64,000 nucleotides of DNA from Bradyrhizobium commune. GTDB taxonomy: Bacteria; Pseudomonadota; Alphaproteobacteria; Rhizobiales; Xanthobacteraceae. The position numbers were made by a program, and so were the translations under genes. The stretch covers positions 124,001-188,000 of the forward strand of contig NZ_CP061379.1 in the NCBI RefSeq assembly GCF_015624505.1, read 5' to 3'. The notes beneath the pieces are model-generated. The model saw only the letters and a list, made by a program, of their open reading frames with translations, did no database searches and had not been told where the DNA came from. Position 1 is the stretch's first letter; each line of letters opens with the position of its first letter. Below are positions 8,379 to 16,678 of this stretch, in pieces.

Positions 8379-10794
8379 AAAGCTCCGTCACGAGTTGGGC
8401 AGTTCGTGTACGCCAGACTGGGTCAGCAAGATCAATCGATTTTCCGTTTGCGGCCAGCCCTCGGACCAACTTCCCCTGCCGAGATGCAACACTTAGCTCG
8501 CGAAGGTTAGGAATTGGAATCGGACCGACATGGCGTGAGCTAACATCGTATTGGCCGCCAGCGACGTGGGGGGAATAGAGGGACAGTAGCTTGATGAATA
8601 CAGGCGAGTTGAAAAGGGCCGTATACGCGGAAAGGATGTCCGACGTCGACAACTGTTGAGGATCATCGTCGACCAATACTGCCTTCGGCATCCAAACATG
8701 ACCCATTACAGGGATGTATTCAGCTTCAAGATCAGCTGCAAAGCCACCCTCGGCAGCGAAGAATTTTGAAATGATGCGTGGTGTCTTGTCGAACGCATAT
8801 GCGCGGGGATGCATCAGCCCCCACCAATCGGCTCGGCGGGCCCGAACGATCGATGCCCTACGCTCTAATCTCTCCCGATTTGGCCCAAGGTATTTTGCAA
8901 AGTAAGTTGGGACCGCCCGCTCAAGCTCCTGTTCTCTTGTGAACAAAGGTCCGCTCGGGCCATGAGGAAAGAAAACCCGGTACGGTTTGAAAAAGTGTGC
9001 GTTCTGGATCGAGTCTGACATTGTCGCCAGCCTGAAAAAGCCGCGCTCTTTATTTGGAAGGGTACGCCATTCATCAAGTGTAAGCAGCAGGACCTCGTTG
9101 AGTCCCGTTTGAACTCCTTGGGCGACATCGAACAAATCGCTGATCGAAGGCAACAAGGAATCTTTAAGGTCTCGGAGGATCCGTTCAGTGCTTGGGGTCG
9201 GGAGGCGCCATGTAGGACGTCCGCGTAAAGTAGAGACGGGGACTGGAAAGAGATTCCAGCCCTCTTCTATGACGGCGTTGCTGGGTGCTTTACCATTAAG
9301 CTTTCGCAAGTACCGGAGAGCGTTACTCGTTGCGTTCGACTCGTTTTCTGTAACTAGCGCCACGAACTCCGATGAAGGCGACTTCTTGGATTTCTGAATG
9401 ACGGAACAAGCAACCTGCACCAGTGCATGCGTGAACAGGCCAAAGTCACCGATGGACCCCAACAGTCTAACTTGGCCAAGATCCAATAGGCGCTCGCGCC
9501 ACGAGCCGGCTGCCTTCAACGAGAGCAAGCTCGATGGAAAAAGCGTCCCAACAACTCCTCCCTCTTTTACAGCCTCAAGCGCTCGAACTACAAAGGCCAT
9601 ACTGTAGTCTCCGCGCGATGCACTAGCGTCTGTTGCATCTCGCAGCTGCTCACGTTGCTCTGGCGTCTGCGCACCAAATGCGATGAAGGGCGGGTTCATC
9701 ACGATGACGTCGGCGTGATGTGGCATCCCGAGATCACCAAGGGCATCCCCCACGCTCAATTTGAGTTCAACTCCGCCTTTTGGTTCCCAATCTCGTTTGG
9801 CCGCAGACAATACAAACCGCGCCATGGCGATGGCCGCGCTAGATATATCTGAGCCGACAAGAGTGAGACGGCCCTGAAAATTCATTCTTCGCAGGGCTCG
9901 ATAAGCCTCGTGCAAAAAAGCGCCTGAGCCGCAGGAGGGATCGCCCAGCGTTAGCTCCGAACGTTGAGCCAAATCTGGGAGAGTATTGAAGACTTGCTCG
10001 ACCAAGCTTCTTGCAAGTGCCGGAGGTGTGAAGTGAGTTCCGCCTCGGCTCGTCGGCTTCACCTCTGGAGCACCGATCAATCCGAATAGATCGAACCCGG
10101 TACCGCCACGCAAAAGCTCGAAGTGAGCCTCCTGGAATAGTTGTCCCCCAGCATGCCTTATCGCGAGGGCGGGATAGAGCTCCAGAAGAGAGAGCGAGCC
10201 AGTTGCCTGTTCAATTTCCGTTACTGCAGCTGCCAAGCCGCTTGAGTCTAGCCTGGAAAACAGCGTGGGGCCATCTCCGGATAGCCCATAAAAAGCGGGA
10301 CGCTCCGATGCGTCTTCGCGTGCGATAAGGAACGCAAGAGCAGTCGCAAAGACATCAGTTGTTCTGATATCCTCAACACCAGCTTCGTGGCTCAATGCTC
10401 GGATCCGACGAAAGAAGCCCAGAAGGTGATCGACTACTGTCTTGTTCGATCTCAAACGATCGTCATTGAGGTACGCATAGAAGCGATCCAAGCCTCGGTC
10501 GACGCTATCACGATCGAAAACACGAGGTTCGGTAGGCTTATCCCATCGAACGACTGCCACTTTGGTGGGTGTAACCGTGACGTGATGAGGAATATCGCTC
10601 GACCACGCCCACGCGGCAGGGCTCGTATCCCGCCACAGCTCGTCGTCCGATGAAGATAGCGCGAACGTTCCACTGCCCCCGTCAAGCAGAACGGCGTGCT
10701 CTCCAGACGGAGCTGCTTCAGCGCCATCGAACAGCGGAGCTGTCGCCAAGCCAAATTGGCTGCTCCAAAGTTGCGTCGTCGTTAACTGGCTCAT
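8350..10794 (-). CDS. N6-adenine DNA methyltransferase (gamma-type, Type IIG-like layout)
   Basis: The 814-residue protein carries the motifs of an amino-DNA methyltransferase. Motif X-like GGTHFTPPALARSLV is at 251-265, motif I DPSCGSG at 285-291, an SVGDAL segment at 347-352, and the catalytic NPPF at 367-370. The motif order (I before IV, with a C-terminal recognition region at about 480-800) fits N6-adenine enzymes of Type I/IIG style. The first 240 residues contain no nuclease motif I can identify, so it may be a modification-only subunit. It overlaps the upstream regulator by four bases and the downstream gene by 29. Base composition is unlike the flanking housekeeping genes, suggesting transfer. 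Confidence 0.85.
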   Translation of the reverse strand: MSQLTTTQLWSSQFGLATAPLFDGAEAAPSGEHAVLLDGGSGTFALSSSDDELWRDTSPAAWAWSSDIPHHVTVTPTKVAVVRWDKPTEPRVFDRDSVDRGLDRFYAYLNDDRLRSNKTVVDHLLGFFRRIRALSHEAGVEDIRTTDVFATALAFLIAREDASERPAFYGLSGDGPTLFSRLDSSGLAAAVTEIEQATGSLSLLELYPALAIRHAGGQLFQEAHFELLRGGTGFDLFGLIGAPEVKPTSRGGTHFTPPALARSLVEQVFNTLPDLAQRSELTLGDPSCGSGAFLHEAYRALRRMNFQGRLTLVGSDISSAAIAMARFVLSAAKRDWEPKGGVELKLSVGDALGDLGMPHHADVIVMNPPFIAFGAQTPEQREQLRDATDASASRGDYSMAFVVRALEAVKEGGVVGTLFPSSLLSLKAAGSWRERLLDLGQVRLLGSIGDFGLFTHALVQVACSVIQKSKKSPSSEFVALVTENESNATSNALRYLRKLNGKAPSNAVIEEGWNLFPVPVSTLRGRPTWRLPTPSTERILRDLKDSLLPSISDLFDVAQGVQTGLNEVLLLTLDEWRTLPNKERGFFRLATMSDSIQNAHFFKPYRVFFPHGPSGPLFTREQELERAVPTYFAKYLGPNRERLERRASIVRARRADWWGLMHPRAYAFDKTPRIISKFFAAEGGFAADLEAEYIPVMGHVWMPKAVLVDDDPQQLSTSDILSAYTALFNSPVFIKLLSLYSPHVAGGQYDVSSRHVGPIPIPNLRELSVASRQGKLVRGLAANGKSIDLADPVWRTRTAQLVTELYGTPGLANI

Positions 10795-11243
10795 CGACGC
10801 ACCTCAATCGCCGCGAACAGGGGAAGCTGCAATTCGGGTGGCGCTGCTTTATCTAATGCCAGGGCGCGCAGGTGGGGATCGAGGGGAAGGGCCACATGAG
10901 CACCCAATTCCAATTTTTCAGAAGCGCGCACCAGAACTGCATCGTTTGTGCTGGGAAACACGATCGATGTCCCCCAAAGGGCGGGAAAGGACGATTGCCG
11001 GAAGATCTTCTGGCAGTGCCCAATCGCCGGCCGCCACACGATTATCTCGATACCGAAGCGATCATGAAGTTCATTCAATACGCGCAATGACAAAATCGTT
11101 TGCCAAGAGAACAAGGCGTGTCTGCCTCGTCCTGCTGCCGGCACGTCGGGCGCAACCACGGCGCGTCTGCCACACCACTCGCGGAGCTGGTGCGCCGTCA
11201 GACCAGACAGACGGATCGCGTCGGATGCTTGAACAAGATCCAT
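10791..11243 (-). CDS. MerR-like helix-turn-helix protein, probable regulator of the operon
   Basis: The 150-residue protein opens with a MerR-type winged-helix pattern (AIRLSGLTAHQLREWCGRR, then HALFSWQTILSLRVLNELHD). The remaining 85 residues do not match a metal- or drug-sensing domain I know. It is the first gene of a three-gene operon and overlaps the methyltransferase start by four bases (ATGA). A perfect 7-base inverted repeat lies 5 bases upstream of its start codon, next to a consensus -10 box. It probably represses its own operon, much as controller proteins do in restriction-modification systems. This role is inferred from position. Confidence 0.7.
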   Translation of the reverse strand: MDLVQASDAIRLSGLTAHQLREWCGRRAVVAPDVPAAGRGRHALFSWQTILSLRVLNELHDRFGIEIIVWRPAIGHCQKIFRQSSFPALWGTSIVFPSTNDAVLVRASEKLELGAHVALPLDPHLRALALDKAAPPELQLPLFAAIEVRR

Positions 11244-11248
11244 AGAGG

Positions 11249-11294
11249 ATGGGTACCATACCCATTATAAGTTATGAAAGAATTTGTTTCTCAA
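11249..11294 (-). promoter_or_regulatory. Promoter and operator palindrome of the methyltransferase operon
   Basis: On the minus strand a TTGAGA element (11294-11289) and a perfect TATAAT (11269-11264) are separated by 19 bases, slightly longer than the ideal spacer. A perfect inverted repeat, ATGGGTA (11249-11255) and TACCCAT (11259-11265) with a 3-base spacer, overlaps the end of the -10 box and extends to 5 bases before the ATG at 11243. Such placement would let a bound protein block both RNA polymerase and ribosome access. Confidence 0.6.
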
Positions 11295-11617
11295 GGCCAT
11301 GGAGCAATTTCGGAGCCCACATCGTTTTCGGCTACGTTTAGGTAGCCAGCTTCTATTTCCGCACGATTTCCCGCAGTGAGCGCGGACCCGACTTGGCGGA
11401 GGAACCAAGGGTCGTCCGTCGGATAAACCGACGACCGCCCACAACCTTCGGAATCTGGATTGAAACGGTTCGGTCGATTCCACCACAAGGCAGAAACATC
11501 GGCGGGCTTCCAAAGCTGAAAGATGTGGCGAGAAGAGCTAGCCAGTGAGCTATGCAGGTAAGCCGTTTGGTACGCGAATAGCGCTATGGCTGGCGTCTTG
11601 CGTAGCCAGCATCTCTA
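11291..11617 (-). pseudogene. Open frame without an ATG, possible gene remnant beside tRNA-Leu
   Basis: One minus-strand frame stays open for about 108 codons between a stop near 11617 and the stop at 11291, with no ATG. The only common alternative start is a TTG at 11488. Its translation has protein-like composition (HIFQLWKPADVSALWWN, then YPTDDPWFLRQVGSALTAG). I cannot assign a family. It may be the 3' remnant of a gene lost when the island was assembled, or a short protein with a TTG start. Together with the operator it fills the 414 bases between the regulator gene and the tRNA. Confidence 0.25.
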
Positions 11618-11657
11618 AAGTCCCTGCCTGATCAATTTCAAGCGCTTGGGAGAGAGA

Positions 11658-11744
<87 letters not shown>

Positions 11745-11879
11745 ATGCCGTTTCGGCACGGGGGCGTGTACTACGGTTCGGTGACGCGGTTGTCAATCAG
11801 GCGATGGGTTGCGGATTGCGCAGCGCAAAACGGCCCGATACAAGCCTTTCAGGCGAACCCTTCCTGAGGAATAGACCCC

Positions 11880-12845
11880 ATGGCAACGAATTCGGAAACT
11901 CTCGTCACGGTTTTCGGCGGATCGGGGTTTTTGGGCCGGAATGTCGTCCGGGCGCTGTGCCGCCGCGACTATAGGGTCCGGGTCGCGGTGCGGCGGCCGG
12001 AGCTCGCCGGATACCTCCAGCCCTCGGGCAGGGTCGGGCAGGTCCACACCATTCAGGCGAACCTGCGCTATCCGGCCTCGGTCGAGGCGGCGATGCGTGA
12101 TTCGCATATCGCGATCAACCTGGTCGGCATCCTGGCCGAAAGCGGCGCGCAGACGTTTGACGCCGTCCAGGCCAAGGGCGCCGAGACCGTCGCCAAGGCG
12201 GTGGCCGCCGCCGGCGCCAGCCTGGTGCATGTCTCGGCGATCGGCGCCGATGCCGAGTCGCCCTCCCGCTACGCCAAGGCCAAGGCGGCCGGCGAGGCGG
12301 CGGTGACGGCGGCAGTGCCGTCGGCCACGATCGTCCGCCCCTCCGTGATGTTCGGGCCCGAGGACCAGTTCACCAACCGCTTTGCTGCGCTCGCCCGGAT
12401 GTCGCCGGTGATGCCGCTGATCGGCGCGGACACGAAGATGCAGCCGGTCTATGTCGGCGACGTCGCCACCGCGATCGCGGATGCCGTCGAGGGCAAGGCC
12501 AAGGCGGGCGCCACCTACGAGCTCGGCGGGCCGGAAGTGCTGACCATGCGCGAGATCATGCAGGCGATCCTCGCGATCGCCGACCGCAAGCCGATGCTGG
12601 TGCCGCTGTCGTTCGGCCTCGCCCGCCTCAAGGCCGCGTTCCTGCAATTCGCGCCGGGCATGCTGAAGCTCACGCCCGACCAGGTCACGCTGCTTGAGCG
12701 CGACAACATCGTCTCGGACGCGGCGAAGGCCGCCGGCCTGACGCTGGAAGGCCTCGGCATCACGGCCGATTCGCTGGAAGCGATCGCCCCGCAATATCTC
12801 TGGCGCTTCCGCCCACAGGGTCAGTTCCAGCGCAAGAGCGCGTGA
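11880..12845 (+). CDS. NDUFA9-like NAD(P)-binding SDR protein
   Basis: The 321-residue protein starts with a Rossmann nucleotide-binding motif, VFGGSGFLGRNVVRAL. It continues with the atypical short-chain dehydrogenase pattern of the complex I NDUFA9 subfamily (LVHVSAIGADAESPSRYAKA, VRPSVMFGPEDQFTNRFA and PVYVGDVATAIADAVEG). Alphaproteobacterial members are usually annotated as NADH-ubiquinone oxidoreductase-associated or quinone-biosynthesis accessory proteins, but the reaction is not established. It follows the tRNA-Leu gene and is convergent with the dprE2-like gene, with only three bases between them. Confidence 0.85.
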   Translation: MATNSETLVTVFGGSGFLGRNVVRALCRRDYRVRVAVRRPELAGYLQPSGRVGQVHTIQANLRYPASVEAAMRDSHIAINLVGILAESGAQTFDAVQAKGAETVAKAVAAAGASLVHVSAIGADAESPSRYAKAKAAGEAAVTAAVPSATIVRPSVMFGPEDQFTNRFAALARMSPVMPLIGADTKMQPVYVGDVATAIADAVEGKAKAGATYELGGPEVLTMREIMQAILAIADRKPMLVPLSFGLARLKAAFLQFAPGMLKLTPDQVTLLERDNIVSDAAKAAGLTLEGLGITADSLEAIAPQYLWRFRPQGQFQRKSA

Positions 12846-12848
12846 GGC

Positions 12849-13589
12849 TCAGAACTTCAGCTTCTTGAACACCGCTTCCGGCAGCGCCTTGATGATGAAC
12901 ATCACGAGGCGCCATTTGCCGCTGACATAGACGACGTCGGTCTTGTTCTCGACGGCAGCGAGGATCGCATCGCCGACCACGGGTGCTTCGACCGTGAGCG
13001 GGCCGATCAGCTTCATGCCCTCGGTCATCTTGGTGCGGACGAATCCGGGCTTCACCGTGACGACGTGCACGCCGCCGCGGCTCGCACGTGCGCGCAGGCC
13101 CGACAGGAAGGCCGAGAAGCCGGCCTTGGCCGAGCCGTAGACATAGTTCGAGGACCGCCCGCGATCGCCGGCGACCGAGGACACGCCGACGATGGTGCCA
13201 TGGCCGCGCGCCAGAAACTTTTCGGCGAACAGGCCGAGGATCAGTGACGGCCCCTCATAGTTGGAGCGCATGATCGTGATGGCGTGGGCGAGATCGCTCT
13301 CCGCCTGCGCCTGCACGCCGAGCAGGCCGATGATCGAGATGACGACGTCGGGCAAGACCGGAAGGCTGCCGACAAACCCGTCGAACGAGGCGGTGTCGAG
13401 CACGTCGAACTTCAACGTGCTGCCTTCGATGGTGTAGCGCGCGCGCAGATCGGCGGCATCGGGCTCCAGCGCCGCAGCATCGCGCCCGGCAAGGGCGACA
13501 TCGTAGCCCGCTTTGGCGAAGGCGCGCGCGGCGGCGCGGCCGATATCGGAGGAGCCACCGAGCACCAGTACGGATTTGCGCGACGTCAC
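12849..13589 (-). CDS. dprE2: DprE2-like SDR, decaprenylphosphoryl-2-keto-ribose reductase family
   Basis: The 246-residue short-chain dehydrogenase has the cofactor motif GGSSDIGRAAA near residues 11-21 and the catalytic YxxxK in YVYGSAKAG, preceded by VSSVAGDRG. Its start overlaps the stop of the FAD oxidase gene by four bases. Paired with a DprE1-type oxidase, such a protein reduces the 2-keto intermediate to complete epimerisation of decaprenylphosphoryl ribose to arabinose. The pairing and the C-terminal FKKLKF ending support this over a generic SDR. The lipid substrate in this organism is inferred. Confidence 0.75.
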   Translation of the reverse strand: MTSRKSVLVLGGSSDIGRAAARAFAKAGYDVALAGRDAAALEPDAADLRARYTIEGSTLKFDVLDTASFDGFVGSLPVLPDVVISIIGLLGVQAQAESDLAHAITIMRSNYEGPSLILGLFAEKFLARGHGTIVGVSSVAGDRGRSSNYVYGSAKAGFSAFLSGLRARASRGGVHVVTVKPGFVRTKMTEGMKLIGPLTVEAPVVGDAILAAVENKTDVVYVSGKWRLVMFIIKALPEAVFKKLKF

Positions 13590-14917
13590 GGTTGCACCTC
13601 ATCGAATAAACGCTGTGAAAGTTTTGAGCGGATAGCCCCGGCGGGATCGAGCGATTTTCGGATCGCGTTGAACCGCGCGAGCGCGGGATAGCCGGCCTCG
13701 AAGGTCGCGCGCGATTGCCGCGCGTCTTTCGCGAGATAAAGCCTGCCGCCGGCGGCGACGACCAGGCGGTCGATCTCGTCGAGAAAATTCAGGATCTCGC
13801 CCCTCACCGGAAAATCCAGCGCCAGCGTATAGCCCGGCAGCGGAAACGACAGCAGGCCGTCGCCCTGGCCGAGCTTCTTGAGCACCGCGAGGAAGGAGGC
13901 ATCGCCGCGCCTGGAGACGCGATCGAGGATCTCGCCGATGGCGCTGCGCGCGCCCTGCTCCGGGATCACGCATTGATGCTGGAGGAAGCCGCGGCGACCA
14001 TAGATGCGATTCCATGCCGCGATGCTGTCGAGCGGGAAGAAATACGGATAGAGCGAGACCACATGGCCGCCGCCGGCGCGGCGCGCGCCCATCCGGTAAT
14101 AGAGCTCGTTGAAGGCGCGGATGCTGTATCGATTCAGCGTGATCGACGGCAGATCGACCGGCACGGCGAGGCCGGGATCGTTGCCGGCCGGAAATCGATC
14201 CGCGCTGTCGGCCAGTTCGTCGGCGCGCGCGTGCTCACCGAGATAGATCAGCGAACGGCCGAGATCGCTGCCGCGTGCCACGCAATCGATCCACGCCACC
14301 GAATAGGTTGCGGCATCTCCTGCATCGAGCGCGCGCATGGCGGCGTCGAGATCGGACGCGGCGATCACCCGCTCGCGGATCCAGCCGGTCTCGACGGTGC
14401 GCAGCCGCATCGTCGCTTCGAGGATGACACCGGTCAGCCCCATGCCGCCGATGGTGGCAAAGAACGCATCGGAATTCTGCTCACGCGAAGCTTCCATCAC
14501 CTCGCCCTGGCCGGTGCGCAACAGGATGCTGTCGACATAGCGACCAAAACCGCCCTCGCAATGATGGTTCTTGCCATGCACGTCGGCCGCGATCGCGCCG
14601 CCGACCGAGGCGAATCGCGTGCCCGGCACGACGAAGGGCAGGAAGCCGCGCGGGCCAAAGGTGTCGATCAAGTCCGAGAGCAGCACGCCGGCTTCGAGAC
14701 GAATGCGGCCGGTCGCGGGATCGAACGACCTGACCCGGTCGAACCCCGTCATCGCAATGGTCCGGCTCACCCCGATCGCCGCATCGCCATAGGCGCGGCC
14801 GTTGCCCCGCGCCACGGAGCCCGGCACGACGGCTTCGCTGACCGCCTCAAACGAGCGCGGCCGCGAAAGATCGGTATCGACGACCGGGAAGCGTCCCCAG
14901 CCGCTGACGAGGGTCAT
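13586..14917 (-). CDS. dprE1: DprE1-like FAD-dependent decaprenylphosphoryl-ribose 2-oxidase
   Basis: The 443-residue protein has an FAD_binding_4 domain with GNGRAYGDAAIG at 38-49 and the DprE1 hallmark HGKNHH at 114-119 (within VGGAIAADVHGKNHHCEGGF). GGMGLTGVI and the substrate-domain block SFPLPGYTLALDFPV near residues 357-371 follow. In Mycobacterium DprE1 oxidises the 2'-hydroxyl of decaprenylphosphoryl ribose. The position I align with mycobacterial Cys387 is Ala366 here. It is coupled to the dprE2-like gene, and uppP lies 92 bases upstream on the same strand. That suggests a lipid-linked sugar operon. Confidence 0.8.
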   Translation of the reverse strand: MTLVSGWGRFPVVDTDLSRPRSFEAVSEAVVPGSVARGNGRAYGDAAIGVSRTIAMTGFDRVRSFDPATGRIRLEAGVLLSDLIDTFGPRGFLPFVVPGTRFASVGGAIAADVHGKNHHCEGGFGRYVDSILLRTGQGEVMEASREQNSDAFFATIGGMGLTGVILEATMRLRTVETGWIRERVIAASDLDAAMRALDAGDAATYSVAWIDCVARGSDLGRSLIYLGEHARADELADSADRFPAGNDPGLAVPVDLPSITLNRYSIRAFNELYYRMGARRAGGGHVVSLYPYFFPLDSIAAWNRIYGRRGFLQHQCVIPEQGARSAIGEILDRVSRRGDASFLAVLKKLGQGDGLLSFPLPGYTLALDFPVRGEILNFLDEIDRLVVAAGGRLYLAKDARQSRATFEAGYPALARFNAIRKSLDPAGAIRSKLSQRLFDEVQP

Positions 14918-15009
14918 CGGTCAGCTCCGTCGCATGGCGCACACCGCCCTGCTCCCGGACCTGCCTAATGGTCAAAAGCTGATATTGCGTTGAGGCGCCT
15001 CAGCAAAGG

Positions 15010-15816
15010 TTAACGGCCGAGCGCCAGAGCGATCAGGCCGAGCGTGCCGACGATGACGCGCCACCAGGCGAACACCACGAAGCCGTGGCGGGTGACGTAA
15101 CCGAGGAACGCCTTCACCACAATGATCGCGGTGATGAACGACACCACGAAGCCGATCGCGACGATGCCCATGTGGTCCATCGTCATCTCGGAGCGGTTCT
15201 TGTAGAAATCGTAGGCGAAGGCGCCGATCATGGTCGGGATGGCGAGGAAGAAGGAAAACTCCGCCGCCGCGCGCTTGTCGGCCCCCAAAAACATCGCGGC
15301 GACGATGCTGGCGCCGGAGCGCGACACGCCCGGGATCATCGCAATGCACTGCGCGATGCCGATATAGAGATACATCAGCAGCGGAAATTTGGTGGCGTCA
15401 TGCTCGCGCGCCTTGAGATCGAGCCGATCGACCCACAGCAGGATGGCGCCGCCGACGATGAGCGAGAAGCACACCACCCAGGGATTGAACAGCACGCTCT
15501 TGATGTATTTGCCGGCGATGAGACCGACGATCACCGCAGGCAGGAACGCCACCAGCACGCCGATCACGAAGCGGCGGGCATAGGCATCACCGGTGAACAT
15601 GCCGATCGCAACGTCCCACAATTTCTTGAAGTACAGCACGACGATCGCGAGGATCGCGCCGAGCTGGATCAGAACCGTAAACGAATCCCAGAAGGCGCCT
15701 TCGCCGAGGCCGAAGAAACGCTCTGCGAGCAGGAGGTGGCCGGTCGAGGAAACGGGAAGGAACTCGGTCACACCCTCGATGATGCCGAGGATCACTGCCC
15801 GTATTGCATCTGACAT
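15010..15816 (-). CDS. uppP: Undecaprenyl-diphosphatase (BacA family)
   Basis: The 268-residue polytopic protein has the BacA signatures EGVTEFLPVSSTGHLLL at 14-30 and PGVSRSGASI near the middle, which build the active site with its catalytic Glu, Ser and His. It recycles undecaprenyl diphosphate to the monophosphate carrier used for peptidoglycan and surface polysaccharides. It lies upstream of the DprE1/DprE2-like pair on the same strand, so polyprenyl phosphate supply and its modification may be transcribed together. Confidence 0.95.
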   Translation of the reverse strand: MSDAIRAVILGIIEGVTEFLPVSSTGHLLLAERFFGLGEGAFWDSFTVLIQLGAILAIVVLYFKKLWDVAIGMFTGDAYARRFVIGVLVAFLPAVIVGLIAGKYIKSVLFNPWVVCFSLIVGGAILLWVDRLDLKAREHDATKFPLLMYLYIGIAQCIAMIPGVSRSGASIVAAMFLGADKRAAAEFSFFLAIPTMIGAFAYDFYKNRSEMTMDHMGIVAIGFVVSFITAIIVVKAFLGYVTRHGFVVFAWWRVIVGTLGLIALALGR

Positions 15817-15985
15817 ATTTACGGTCCATTTCCGCTGGAAAAGCGGGGCTCTTCTCGCCTATTCGCCCCTTTGCTGCAATCGCAAAATGCGCCATCACGC
15901 CCTTGCTTCGCGGTTTTGAAGGACTAGTGTGGCGCCGCACAAACATTGATGGATTCTTAAGCACCATCAAATACTCAAAGGCTTC

Positions 15986-16678
15986 ATGTTTACGCTGTTT
16001 CATCATCCGTTCTGCCCGCATTCGCGCTTCATCCGCCTGGTCGCGGGCGAATACGGGCTCGACCTCAAGCTGGTCGAGGAGCGTAGCTGGGAACGGCGCG
16101 AGGCATTTCTGCTGCTCAATGCCGCCGGAGCCACGCCCGTCCTGGTGGATGACGAGCAGCCGCCGATCCCGGGCCCGGCCATCATCGCCGAATATCTCGA
16201 CGAGGCCTATGGCGCCGAGATGGGACCCAAGCGCCTGATGCCGGAGACGATCGCCGAGCGCGTCGAGGTGCGCCGGTTGATGGCCTGGTTCAACGAAAAA
16301 TTCTTCGAGGAAGTCTCGCACCCGCTCGTCACCGAGCGCATCTACAAGCGCTTCATGAGCGAGGAGAACGGCGGCGGCCCGCCCTCGGCCGACGTGATGC
16401 GCGCCGCGAAAGCCAATGTGCGCTATCATCTCGCCTATATCGGCTGGCTGGCGCAGACCCGTAATTTCCTCGCCGGCGACAGGCTCACTTACGCGGACCT
16501 CGCCGCCGCGGCGCATCTCTCGGCGATCGACTATCTGGGCGACGTGCCATGGAGCGAGGACGACGCGGCAAAGGCGTGGTACGCGCGGGTGAAATCCCGC
16601 CCGTCGTTCCGTCCGCTGCTCAGCGAATGGCTGGCCGGCGTGCCGGCGTCGCGGACCTATGTGGACCTGGATTTCTGA
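15986..16678 (+). CDS. Glutathione S-transferase family protein
   Basis: The 230-residue protein has an N-terminal thioredoxin-like domain starting [18 protein letters not shown] and containing the [23 protein letters not shown] glutathione-site region. An all-helical C-terminal domain follows, with the N-capping block [19 protein letters not shown]. It is a cytosolic GST, but the substrate cannot be predicted. Its stop codon overlaps the CTG that begins the homologous part of queG, so the two genes are adjacent in one transcript. Confidence 0.88.
   Translation: MFTLFHHPFCPHSRFIRLVAGEYGLDLKLVEERSWERREAFLLLNAAGATPVLVDDEQPPIPGPAIIAEYLDEAYGAEMGPKRLMPETIAERVEVRRLMAWFNEKFFEEVSHPLVTERIYKRFMSEENGGGPPSADVMRAAKANVRYHLAYIGWLAQTRNFLAGDRLTYADLAAAAHLSAIDYLGDVPWSEDDAAKAWYARVKSRPSFRPLLSEWLAGVPASRTYVDLDF

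Noticed and set aside
11265..11513. 82-codon minus-strand ORF between the regulator and tRNA-Leu
   Set aside because: It overlaps the operon promoter, and its Arg/Cys/Ser-rich translation is not protein-like. The neighbouring frame is more plausible and is reported instead.
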